Part shown: positions 1 through 11,821 of the stretch, piece by piece | Layout of the letters: each line of letters starts with the position of its first letter | Numbering within the stretch: the first letter of the stretch is position 1 | From: Syngnathus acus | Taxonomy: Eukaryota > Chordata > Actinopteri > Syngnathiformes > Syngnathidae | DNA length: 64,000 bases | Reading direction: 5' to 3' | NCBI RefSeq assembly: GCF_901709675.1 | Contig: NC_051095.1 | Coordinates: 5,765,956-5,829,955 of the forward strand | Notes under the pieces: generated by a model | What the model saw: the letters and a program-made list of their open reading frames with translations, nothing else | Database searches by the model: none | What the model was told of the DNA's origin: nothing | Made by a program: the position numbers and the translations under genes

Positions 1-6
1 TCTTAC

Positions 7-3000
7 CTTCTCCTCTTTTCTTGCACACGTAGCCATTCTTGTTGTCGCACGCGTCGGCTTTCCAGTGGCCGCTGCCGGTGAGGAAGGAAAGACATTGCCC
101 CTCGTCGGCGCCACCTGAAGGGAGAAGATAGAAGCGCTGGCCGATTTATCCAAACTGCAGCCGGCAGACATCAGACATGCTTGCAGACCGACCTGCACTC
201 AAGTGGACGTAAGCTATCAGTGATCCATCAGTCCACTTGGCAGCTCCGTCCAGTGGGGTTTTGGCGCCCAACCATAAAGCATCCACCGCCAGAGTCTTGA
301 TGAAACCTTTGGATCCGAGGAGACCATGGAACAAGACAAACGATTCACTCAAGCGTCGATTCAATTCGGTTATCAATTACAGTTGCCCATTGTGATTTGG
401 TTCCATTCCGACAATCTTTTTGGGACAAAATGATTGACACATTTTACAACCAAAAGACATTTTTATTTCAACATCAGAATTTTGTCCTCGTTACTCGATA
501 ACGGGTTCAAGCCGTTTAGTCCTTGAATTGATGTGTGCTTTCAGTGGACCGGTCACGCAATTTACAGCACGGCGCAGGATCCAGTTTGCTCCTCGTAAGG
601 AAGGTCGTGGTAACAACAACAAAACAGGCTGGTGGCACTTTAGGCCAGGAACTAACCAAGCCATTTACAAAAACCCTTTCAACGTCGGTTATAACTGCAG
701 AGAGACGGCAAATCCCAAAAAGTACAGAGAGAAGGTATAATAACAATGGATGGAGGAGCAGGCAGACCGAGTGTGGCGCCTAGACAACGTATACAAACAT
801 CATCCACTATCAAAGGGGGGGGGGGTAGAGTTAGAGTAAATAGCAGTGATTTTTTGGGGGGAAGAAAATAAAGAATGGTCAGCCTACCCTCTATGAAGGC
901 CTGCTCATGCGAGTCGGTGATGCTGAGCAGGTTCCCTCCGAAGCGCCGGCAGTCATTTTGCGCCTCCTGCCAGGTCTCGGTGGGCTGCCGGTTGATCATC
1001 AGGTAGCAGAAGTCGTCGGTGGGGTTTTCCAGCCACCAGCCGCATTTTTCAGTCCAGTCTGCGAGCCAGACATAAGACGCCGTTACGCAAGACAGTGCAA
1101 GACGGACGGCGCCAGTGCTGGACACCTACCAGGTTGGCCCACCAATGGTGGCAGCTGTGGACGCCCTCCGCCGCGCTTGGCTGCAGAGAAAGGGGGTATA
1201 AGCAAATGCGGGACCCGTCCAAAAGGAGCGCTCGGGAGCGACGTTAGCACCTGTTTGGCAGATTACTGACAGCTTGTTTTGGCATCTGTAGTTCAGGTAG
1301 AGCCGTGCGTCAGAACCCATGACTGCACAGTCACCACCGGAGTAGTACCCGAGGTCTTCGTAGTCCTGCGGATGAGATTTTGGACAGAACTTTAAGCGTG
1401 TTGCATTTGATCTGGTCGTCTTCCTGCCGCATTTCCTCACTTAATGGCGTACCTTCTCTCATTCAAGTTTCACTTTGGTTTGTCGGCTTCACTTTATTGT
1501 CAGTCAAAGTAGTATGAACATTGCAATGAAATGAAGCATGTTGTGTCCTCTCTGGCGAGCCAAAGGTCTCATGCGCAATGCAACTAACCCTGAAGACCTA
1601 AAGACAAACCAGAGGCACCATCCAGGATATTTCCTGGACATCTTAACTGCCTCCTCGCTGTCTTTAAAATCAGAGCGCCAAAAATGTGTCATCGGCTGCC
1701 CCATGCCTCAAGACAAAACGGATGCCTGCAAACCGACTTTTCCAAAGGCCTCCAGCCATTCACTTACCAAAGCTGTTCCGTCATTCCACTTGTAGTCGTT
1801 GCCCTTCTTCTTGAGTCCCACCCAAAGATCATTACGTACAAAGTGATCTTGATGAAAGGAGGGAGAACAAGAGCTTCAGGGCAAGAAGAGCTTCAGCCAA
1901 GTGACGACTACGGCGGTTCTTCTTGGTGCTTACCATGCAGGAATTGGCCATCTCGCTTAGAGTGGACGCGAGGCAGGTGGGCTCCCCGGGCGAGACAGAA
2001 CTCCTCAGCATCCTCTTGAGTTTCACGACCCGGGCCAAAAAGATAGCAATGATCGCCATAAAGGATGTTGCCATCGTCGCAGTCAGAAGCTGAGGCCACA
2101 AAGAAAAACATTGAGGAGGAAACCATGACCAGATGGTGCAAATAGGCGTGCTGCAACTCACTCTTCACTGTCGCAGGACCACTTTTGGGGGAACACGTCG
2201 AGCAGTCTGCAAAGAAAAAGACCCTGTTTGAGCTTTTCTCCTTTCAAAGTCAACCTGATTACAAACATGCAGGCTTACCCAGCGGCCGTTTGCACATGTA
2301 GGCTAAGGAGGAAGCGCAGGAGCCAGACCTCCACTTCCCGGAATTCTTCCAAAGCTTTTGGGCGACGTAGGCGCAGGACGCGACGTCGGCGCTGTCGGTA
2401 GATTAAAAAATAACAAAAAAACAAAAGGAACATTTTCCTATTTTTCCTTGAGTGGTCGTTCTCAAAATTGGTTCCAGAAACTTTAAGCCGACGTCTCCGC
2501 CTGACAACAGCATGCAAAGTTGTTTCGTCTTACCTTTCGAGTTGATTTGGGGCCCAGTTGGTGTGCTTAATTGTCTGGCCATCGGACCAGGTCAGCTTCT
2601 GGCTCCCGCCTTCAAAGCCACACCAGACCTTGTCGCATTTCTGGGGGGAGAAAAGAAAACAGTTCCAGTTGTCGCCGCAGAGTCCACTGCCGCTTCCGTC
2701 TCACCTGGTTGGAGAGTCCCAGCCAGAAGAAGCGGGTGTCCACGCCCATGGTCGCCTTCACAAAGTCTTCCTCGGCCGAGGAGGTGATCGAGACCAGGTT
2801 GCCGCCCTCAGAGACGCAGTGGTGCCAGGCGCCCAGCCAACCGTTGGGGACTTCCATCTTCTTGTAGCAGCTGGTGCCGTGCCCGCGCCACCCGAGAGCA
2901 CACTGGTCGGCTGAGGGCATAATTTGGGGAACGGGCGGACAGATCAGAGCTCACCGATGGCATGTTTTTACTCGATGCTTTTCATTGGGCGCATGGCAAC

Positions 3001-5988
3001 CAAATGCACGAGGATTCTGTCAGGGGGGGCAATGCTCATTGTCCCTTTGGCCCCTTCCAAAAACTTGCCTGGCCTTCATTTTGGGGTGAGCTGCTGATTG
3101 TTTGCATCAAAGCATCACTTGTGCCTGCCAAGGATTGATTGGTTGATTGATTCACTTTTATTTCTTCACAACACCATTGATCATGATTACATGTACATAG
3201 ATCACATGACATGAGATTGCACACAACTGCCCCAAAGTTCTGCTATTAAGCTTCAGATGTACAGTGGGGCAAACAAAGGATGTAGTCAGCCACCAATTGT
3301 GCAAGTTAGAAGATGCCTGTCATTTTCATCAGAGGTACTATGAGAGACTAAATGAATCGAACTCAAACTCACAGTGTTAGCACTTCATCTTCACCATCAG
3401 CGATCCCCACCCACCAGTCACGCACGTGTGGCATATCCATGACCAATGACGTAAGCCCAAATCAGGTCATCGCACATTTCACCGCTGGGGGGTGCTAAAG
3501 CACAAGGCAACTCAATTGACTAACATTGCAACAGTTGGACCCCGCTCCACTCTTTTTATCTCAGGAAGCCCGTGTCCTTGAATTAAATGACAAAGTACAA
3601 AGCCAAGCCAGGCTGGGCTGAGCAGTGCAGGGGTTTCATGGGGAAGAAGGCCTTTTAAACTGCGGGCTCAGTCAGGTAAACCGAATAAGCACGGGCCTCG
3701 AATGGACTCTGAGGGGCAAATGCAATCTTCAGATGAATACGCACTGAAAATCAGAGTCTCTCGTAAAAGTCCGGCTGAATTTTGCAAAGAATTTCACTGA
3801 GAAAAAGAAATGAATTTTTTGAGAGAGAAATTCATTATGAAAAAGAAATGAATGACTACTAAGTGAATTCTTTGAAAACACATTTAGATGATGCAAATGG
3901 AACACTCACGGCAGAAATATTTGGAACTGTGTCGCAAGTTCTTTTTGTGTGCGATAACAGAACAAACAGGAGCGTGTGATTATTTTCTGTACAGGAAGTC
4001 AACCATATTGTTATCAAGCCTAAGAAATCAGGCATGTGGTGCCCACAAGTTATCGGCTGAGCACTGACCATTTTCAATGGGAAAACAATACCAGCCATCT
4101 GTTTTTCTGGGGTTTCTTTCGATTCGAGCCAAATTTAATCAAGTCGATATTGTCCCGATTGTGAAAGATAAGGCTGGCAAAATCAATAGCAAAGACAAAT
4201 CATCTTTGCTCGTAAGTAGGTCTTGTATAAATAAATCATCATATGGATTTGTGTGTTTATTGATGTCTCTTTGATGAGGTTTTTGATCGGCTACTCCTTG
4301 TTAACGGCATTGAGTTTTGTGACTACAAACCTAACAACAAATCTAGGTTGACTAGGTTGACAAACTTTTTTTAAAACATGAAATCTAATGCCTCTTTATG
4401 TTGTATTTTTGTCATTCTTCAAGTTGAAAAATGTTATCACATTGATAATAGCCTCGGCAGTGCATTTTCATATAATGACCTCGGAGCTCGTGAGTGACGG
4501 CGCACGGCGTCGTCCAATGACACCCAATGACAAAAGATGCGCGCGCGTGCAGGCTCTGTTGATCGATCATGATGAAAATAACGTTTTAGCATCACTTCAC
4601 TTGACACGTCGTCCAATGATAAGAATAGCAGTGTGGTATTGTAGTATGTTGATACTATAATATTATATAGTGTGTTATTGGAGGTCTTGCATAACGTGGA
4701 CGCGTGGGGGCGCTGTGGTGCGCCAGGGGCGTTGTACTGCTATGTTACACACGAGTAAGCGAGGAATAAACAGTTGCTGAATAAAGAAAGTTGCACGAGC
4801 GTTCATTTCTACTCCGTATAAACACAACGAGCAGCATGAGCATTTCTATGTTCATAATGAAAATAACGTTTTAGCAACCCTTCAATTGACACGTCATCCA
4901 ATGAGAATTAGAGCAGCATGAGCATTTCTTACGTTGATCGATCATGAGGAAAGAACGTTTCAGCATCACTTCGACTGACACGTCATCCAATGACAAGAGC
5001 AGCATGTTGATCGATCTCATGATGAAAATAACGTTTTAGCGTCACTTCAATGGACACGTCATCCAACGACAAGAGCAGCATGAGCATTTCTATGTTGATC
5101 GATCACGATAAAAATAACGTTTAAGCATCACTTCAATTGACACGTCATCCAACGATTAAGAAGAGCAGCATGAGCATTTCTATTTCGATCGATCATGAGG
5201 AAAATAACGTCGAAGCATGTGACACGTCATCCAATGATGAGAGCAGCATGAGCATTTCTATGTTTTAGCATCACTTCAATTGACACGTCATCCAATGTAA
5301 GAAGAGCAGCATGAGCGTTTTTATGTTGCTCGATCATGATGAGAATAAAAAGTTCAAGTTACCACATGGTCTTACAACGCCGATAACGGGATAACTTGTT
5401 TTGATTTTGTTTATTTCGGCAAATGCAACACGCTTATTACAACTTTACATCCTGCAAAGTGGGCTCATTATTAACTTGGACACTGGATGCTCTCGTCCAA
5501 GGCACTGTCGACATCTGCTGGCGATTTCGCCTCAATACACTCATTCACAAGGTTGATAGTTTGTGAACTGCATTAGACATCACTACCCAATGTATTGAAA
5601 ATAATAATAATAATAATAATAATAATATGGCGACTATATGATAAGGTCGGCGTTCAATTGACTCAACGGTAGTAGCTGATCATTTCAAAGTAAAGTTGGT
5701 CCCATGCTCTCGTGACAGAACAGTAACCCACAAAGCCGAGTTTGACATGAAAATGATCCAAAAGGACACATCAGCCGCCAAATGATTCTTGAAATAATGA
5801 CACGGGGCTTCTTAACAATCCAATGATGGCTCAATGATACATAAGAAAGTAAAACAATACGCCTGGCTGCACTCTACGCGGAGCTCAAAGCCATCCAAAT
5901 TGCAATCAAGTGATGAAAGTTTCTGACCTGTAGCGCACGTCCAGTGGATACTGATCATGATGACAAAGCAGGTAAGTCGCTCCCACAT
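7..5988 (-). CDS. Secreted multi-C-type-lectin gene, copy 1 (3' part off window)
   Basis: This is the first 12 coding exons of a copy of the gene at 22,222-37,639. Exons, 5' to 3' on the minus strand: 5928-5988 (signal peptide, MWERLTCFVIMISIHW...), 2705-2910, 2534-2640 and 2279-2391 (CTLD 1), 2162-2206 (linker with two Cys), 1934-2089, 1768-1847 and 1251-1389 (CTLD 2), 1140-1190 (Pro-rich linker), 888-1058, 193-306 and 7-114 (CTLD 3). The last donor is at bases 1-6, so the gene continues to the left. No stop or splice defect is visible in these exons. The signal exon splices in phase 1 straight into the first lectin domain, with no ricin-type or FNII domain as in mannose receptors. Differences from copy 2 are few except in exon 8 (see findings). 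The CTLDs lack EPN/QPD motifs, so calcium-dependent sugar binding cannot be assumed. Confidence 0.85.
4555..5345. repeat. Degenerate ~75-90 bp tandem array in lectin intron 1 (copy 1)
   Basis: Repeat units share, in order, AGCAGCATGAGCATTTCTATG, a GATCGATCATGA block, AAAATAACGTTTTAGCATCA, CTTCAATTGACACGTCATCC and AATGA. About seven units are recognisable, the first separated from the rest by some 200 bases. Each unit joins an ACGTCA (CRE-like) core to a CCAAT pentamer. Confidence 0.8.
5600..5626. repeat. (AAT)n microsatellite
   Basis: Uninterrupted AATAATAAT run in lectin intron 1; present in copy 2 at about 37,249-37,274. Confidence 0.9.
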
Positions 5989-7401
5989 GTTTAGTGGCGA
6001 AGAGACCGTCCGCAAACTCACGAAGTCACTGAAAGTAGAAGAGACCGTCCGCAAACTCACAAAGTCACCGAAAGTAGGCGAATGAAGTCAAAACGGCCAA
6101 AGGATGACGAAAGCTCAAACGACTTGTTTGACTACCCCCAAGACAGGCCGCGCCCACGCGCTATGTGACCGTCACACACGTCACAAAGCCTGCAAGCACA
6201 CGGACGCTTTCATTTCTTTGACATTTGTAAACGGTCTTTATTTCTACACTTGAACAACAGTAAACAACCAGCGAATCGTCAAATTCCTTGTTTGGCACGC
6301 TCAAACATGGAGAATAAAAAACTCTTGAATTCTAATAATCAATTACACTCACCTTTCTTGACTAAGGCGTTAGCCCTTCAGGGAATGCTAGTAAAGCATC
6401 AAGTTGGTTGGCTTTCGACAAGACATAACAGCAGTTTTACAAATCTGCCATAAATTAAAAATATACTCCAGGCTGTTAGTTTGCGCTCTATTCTGACTGT
6501 CTGCTGTCTGCACACTTGCTCCATTTTTGCTCCTCTTATTTATTATGTTATTTATTTATTATTTATTCATCACTCTTATTTATTCATTGTTTGTGCCTTC
6601 TTGTTTTTATTTTTTGTGTTGTTTACTTGTATGTATATTGTGTACTATGTCTTGTCACCGTGGGATAGTGGGAACGTAATTTCAATTTCTTTGTGTGTCT
6701 TGGCATGTGAAGAAATTGACAGTAAAGCAGACTTTGACTTTGATTTAATAACGCTAGCATCATTCAGAGGAGCCTGTTCAGTGGGAGCCTGCTCCTCCTC
6801 AAGCGTGGGACCAATAGACTGCTAAACGCCATCAACCTGTACAACTCTTCACTTGGGGGAAGGAGGCGATAGGAACAGGGACAAGGGGAGACCTGATTGG
6901 CGGAACCCAGTGCAAGAACTGACACTTTATTACTTGAAAATTCATCTCGTTTATCCTTATAGTTACTTCATCACGCAAGTCATTAAGGATTGCGCTCTTT
7001 TGGCTATTTTTCCAACCAATTTGCACTCGTTTGTCGGAGCAAATGTCTCATGGGAAGAGCGTGGCAACTGAGTTATGATTATTTCTGTACCCAAGACGTT
7101 TCATTTCTTCCGCTCTCACGTTTGCATGCTCTCCCCGTGCTTGCGTGGGTTTTAACTGACTCGAGTATTTTCAGAGAGACCCTTGGCATATTTCCACCCT
7201 ACCCCTACAAAAAGTAAAAGAATCATAGCTATGCCAGTGCAATTTCTGCTACCACTACTACTAAGGTTAACTGGCACAACTAACAGGACACAGTTGTCGA
7301 CAAGTTTCAGCTCACCAGTAACAAAACGTAGTTCTACTAGTGCACAGAAACGTCAGACGGTAGTGCAGAATTACTCAAAGACAGCAGTCGCCTGGCGGCA
7401 C
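5989..7401. other. Intergenic: upstream of lectin copy 1, downstream of SH3TC1 copy 1
   Basis: This contains the presumed promoter of the lectin gene (right of 5,988) and the 3' flank of the SH3TC1 copy. Contents: two direct copies of a GAGACCGTCCGCAAACTCAC motif (about 6,001 and 6,041), an interspersed-repeat tail at 6,655-6,750, and a 160-bp segment (7,227-7,387) that also occurs inside the hAT element at 8,513-9,832. No convincing gene was found. Confidence 0.6.
6655..6750 (+). repeat. Interspersed-repeat 3' tail
   Basis: A segment containing TTGGCATGTGAAGAAATTGA and AAAGCAGACTTTGACTTTGA. The same sequence occurs reverse-complemented at 22,425-22,492 and, as the duplicate, at 38,306-38,401. 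Dispersal in both orientations supports a transposon tail (likely LINE or SINE 3' end). Family not identified. Confidence 0.7.
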
Positions 7402-7490
7402 CTAGTAAACTGGAACGTCGGCGCGGTCCGCAGCCGTGTTCATCCTCCTCACGTTGAGCTCCGCGGCGAGGCCTCGGGATCGCTTGTAAA

Positions 7491-7830
7491 CCAGCTCAGT
7501 GGCCTTGAACCAGCTCAGTGGCCTAGTGGTAGAATGTCCGCCCTGAGACTGGATGGTTGTGGGTTCAAACCCCGGCCGGGTCATACCAAAGACTATAAAA
7601 ATGGGACCCATTGCCTCCCTGCTTGGCACTCAGCATTAAGGGTTGGAATTGGGGGGTTAGATCACCAAATGATTCCCGAGCGCGGCACCGTTGCTGCTCA
7701 CTGCTCCCCTCTCCCCCAGGGGATGGATCAAAATCACACGGGGATGGGTTAAATGCAGAGGACAAATTTCACCACACCCAGATGTGTGTGTGACGATCAT
7801 TGGGACTTTAACTTTAACTTAACTTTAACT
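7491..7830 (+). mobile_element. tRNA-derived SINE inserted in last SH3TC1 exon (copy 1 only)
   Basis: About 340 bp absent from copy 2, where the exon is continuous (39,137-39,145). The head resembles a tRNA with box-A-like TGGCCTAGTGG and box-B-like GGTTCAAACCC. The body ends in a CTTTAACTTTAACTT-rich tail. A short duplication of TAAA flanks it. The head begins with a doubled CCAGCTCAGTGGCC block. Confidence 0.88.
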
Positions 7831-7833
7831 TTA

Positions 7834-8016
<183 letters not shown>

Positions 8017-8132
8017 TCAATCAAATGCTTTCTTTTTGACGTTACGTTGAGTATACCCATTTCTTTGGGTGAGGGTCCCTTGTTGGTCATGTTTTCATTT
8101 GTATGCAATGCAGCAAATACTTGCCGACTTCA

Positions 8133-8414
<282 letters not shown>

Positions 8415-8512
8415 CTAACATCAGACCCTTTCCTTGCGCAAATGAAAATGCACTAGGACTTGGACCAGTGCCATGTGGGCTGCCATAAGCAAGACGTGCA
8501 GGCAGTGCCTAC

Positions 8513-9832
8513 CAGAGATGGGGACTCGAGTCACTGTGACTTGGACTCGAGTCGACTCGAGTCACTGTGACTTGGACTCGAGTCGACTCGAGTCACTGTG
8601 ACTTGGACTCGAGTCGACTCGAGTCACTGTGACTTGGACTCGAGTCGACTCGAGTCACTGTGACTTGGACTCGAGTCGACTCGAGTCACTGTGACTTGGA
8701 CTCGAGTCGACTCGAGTCGCTGTTTTGATGACTTGTGACTTGACTTGACAAAAATATAAAAAACTTGAGACTCGACTTGGAAGTTAAAGACTCGGGACTT
8801 GACTTGAGACACAATGACTCGAATGACTTCCGTGTTATTTAGTTTATGTTTTCAGTTTGAATACAAAATTAATAATACATTTAAAAAAGTAATATCGATA
8901 ACACGGTAGGAGCGCAGGCTGAGAATGGCGTTGTCATGATTGGATCGCTACCCTGTCAATCAATCGGTCGTGCCCTCTCTGCCTACCTCACGTGTTTATT
9001 GGAGAATCACGGCCCTTTATATCAGACGTGCACAAACACGTCAGCGGGAGCGGTACCTTCGGCTATCGGAATTACCTTTATGACGGCAAAAGACGGACAG
9101 CGCACAGTGCAAGGTATGCAACAGAAACATTTCAGACAGCCAGACGACAACTTCAAACTTTGTCCGTTTGACGTTTATAGAACTCGGGTGTCTCCAGATG
9201 TTACAGATGAAACATGAAATGTTTCTCATGCTCTTTACTGTGTTTCTTCTTTCAGATTATTTTCTCATATTTGCAACTCAAATGTGTCAGACACTGTCGG
9301 CAGACGTTCATTTGTTTAGATTGAGCTGTCAATCATTGTATGAGGTAATGTCTTTTTTCTTTGATTCCATGGTGTATTTTACTGAGTATCAGTAATTACA
9401 GTGCAAATCCAAATTATTGTCATAAGTCTTAAACAGCTATGCCAGTGCAATTGCTGCTACCAACTAACAGGACACAGGTGTCAACAAGTTTCAGCTCACC
9501 AGTAACAAAAAGTAGTTCTACTAGTGCACAGAAACGTCAGACGGTAGTGCAGAATTACTAACCGTTAGACACATTGGACAATGATGGTTACTTAAAGTTA
9601 CTTGTATCTTGTCTTTTCACGTTACTAAGATCAGATTCTGCGGGTAAAATGGCAATAATAAGGTGACTTGACTTGACCTATTTAAGGACTTGACTTGGAC
9701 TTGACTTGACCTATTTAAGGACTTGACTTGACTTGCCCAAGAAAAAAATGACTTGGGACTTACTTGAGACTTGAAGGTTAAGACTTGAGACTCACTTGAG
9801 ACTTGCACATGTGTGACTTGGTCCCATCTCTG
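8513..9832. mobile_element. Non-autonomous hAT-like element in SH3TC1 intron 16 (copy 1)
   Basis: Ends CAGAGATGGGGACTCGAGTC and GACTTGGTCCCATCTCTG form imperfect inverted repeats. Flanks are GTGCCTAC (8,505-8,512) and GTTCCTAC (9,833-9,840), an 8-bp target duplication with one mismatch, as expected for hAT. It also sits in copy 2 (39,819-41,133), so it predates the duplication. Both ends are made of many short ACTTGACTTG / GACTCGAGTC repeats. No transposase is recognisable; a 129-bp internal part recurs at 7,227-7,387. Confidence 0.82.
8518..8716. repeat. 31-bp minisatellite with XhoI/SalI-type palindromes (copy 1)
   Basis: Six head-to-tail units built from GACTCGAGTCACTGTGACTT and GGACTCGAGTC inside the left end of the hAT element. 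Each unit is itself largely palindromic, so the array can form hairpins. The copy in the second duplicate is at about 39,825-40,023. Confidence 0.9.
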
Positions 9833-10313
9833 GTTCCTACCTAGCTTGACGCTGATCTCCAGAGCGCTGTGAGCAAATTCCAAGGCTTCTCCGTACAGTT
9901 GTAGTTGGAACATGACTTCTGCCAGCTTGTTGCACAGCCTCAGCCTGCTGGAAACGGCGCCGCTCCTGTCCGCCATGGGAAGAGCGCCATCCTGCGTCAA
10001 GGGCAGGCACCAAACACAACGAATGAGCAAAGCTACCAAATTCAACCAATCCATTATCTACCTGTCCAAAACTCGCTAGTTCTGTTTTTGTGCTCAGGCC
10101 AAAGTAATACAAAGATGACTTTGCACGACCTTGGTGCCAAGGAACCACAGTTAATTGAGAGGTTGCACATTGATACAAAAAAATGGTGCTTTAACGCCAT
10201 TTTGTAGCACGTATCCCAGTCTTCCCTGGCAATATCGCAGTTCAATTTTTGCAAGGGTATTCCTGCCTAACTTGAGGACCAATGACTCACGTAGCAATAA
10301 GAGCGAGCCAGGA

Positions 10314-10412
10314 GAAAAGAGAGAGAGAGAGCCGAGAGAAAAGAGAGAGAGAGAGCCGGGAGTAAAGAGAGAGAGAGAGAGAGAGCCGGGAGTAAAGAGA
10401 GAGAGAGCGAGC
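10314..10412. repeat. GA-rich microsatellite in SH3TC1 intron (copy 1)
   Basis: GAGAGAGA runs separated by GCCGGGAGTAAA and GCCGAGAGAAAA blocks. It is longer here than in copy 2 (41,605-41,672), showing length change since the duplication. Confidence 0.85.
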
Positions 10413-10703
10413 GAGCATTGTTTTGGGGGCACGTACCCTGTAGTAGATGATAGCCTTGTCTTGATCATGGCGGCTGTTGAAGAAGATATCTCCAGCAGCT
10501 TCCTGCATCTTCAAGATGAACTTGTTGTCTCCTGTGCTCAGAGCCACATCCTGTGCGACCTGCCCACCACATGAGACAAAAAATGTGTGCCAGAAAACAA
10601 AACTTCACTCATCCACAGTGCAATTTGGAATCAATCTTCATAGCTCGACAAGACAAAAATAAATTCAACAAAATTCATCTCATTCGACCCAAAATGCCAA
10701 TTA

Positions 10704-10964
<261 letters not shown>

Positions 10965-11821
10965 TCACGTTTGGGAGAATTCCACACGTGAACGTCAAGC
11001 GCTCGAACCGGGTGGGGAACCTCTGCGTGGCCAGCGAGAGGAAGAGCTGGCTGATGGCTTCCAATGTGTCACCCTCCCGTTCTCGGTCGAGTGTCCCTTG
11101 AAGCAGTCGGACCTGGTACCGGCTGTAGATGACCCGCCGGGCCCGGTCCGGACTCTCCCACTCATAAAAGTGGCACAGACGTCTTACCGCCGTCAGCTGG
11201 CCTGGCAAATATTAACATGGGGATGATCTGATGTTGTCGTAGTCGGAATTCATGTCTCGTTTTGGGGATGAGAAGGTCCTCTTTTTAGCAACTTACAGTC
11301 TGGGAGGTTGGCTTTGATGGCCAGCAGCAAAGCCCACTCGTAGCATCCTTTCCCAAAATGCATCCGCCGCTCGTTCACCCAGTGTTGTCCCAGGCGCAGG
11401 AGCACGGCGACAAAGGTCGTCTCGTGCCCTCCGTCCAGCGAGGAAAAGAGCCGCACGGACTCCGTCAGGTGCTTCTGTGCGACTCCTTTAGCTCCGGCCT
11501 TGAGACACAGCAGGCCTTTGGGAGGAGAAACCATTGCCACGTCGTTTACTGCAATTCCACTCCCGTCATCGTCGGACGCACGCTGATAAGCAGATAAGTT
11601 ACCGAGGTTGGCAAGCGCTATGGCTCGGTTGGGCACGTCTTTGTTCTCCTGGCAGATGGCCATAGCGGCGTGGTAGCTCTCTGCCGCCCTGCGAAGGTCA
11701 CCCATACAACGGAGAGCCACGCCGCGCATGTTGAGCACCAACCCTGGACGCCAATCAAAAAGTTAACACTCAAGACATGTGGTCCAACTTTAATACGGGA
11801 CTCGGAAACTCGAGCCTGGCT

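Larger units (their letters stand above)
2911..5927. other. First intron of lectin gene copy 1
   Basis: About 3 kb between the signal-peptide exon and the first CTLD exon. I see no coding exon in it. It holds a TGATTGATTGA-rich stretch near 3,135-3,160, AT-rich sequence at 3,780-4,450, a tandem array with CACGTCATCCAATG motifs (about 4,555-5,345), and an AAT microsatellite at 5,600-5,626. The copy 2 counterpart is 33,628-37,578. Confidence 0.7.

Noticed and set aside
6481-6825. 114-codon hydrophobic plus-strand frame
   Set aside because: AT-rich repeat sequence shared with other repeat tails; no family resemblance or splice context.
7500-7575. Possible tRNA gene (box A and box B present)
   Set aside because: The sequence continues into a SINE body with a CTTTAA-rich tail, is absent from copy 2, and does not fold as a clean cloverleaf by eye. 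It is the head of a SINE.
8518-8716. Regular direct repeats resembling a CRISPR array
   Set aside because: The units are contiguous without unique spacers and lie in a vertebrate hAT element.
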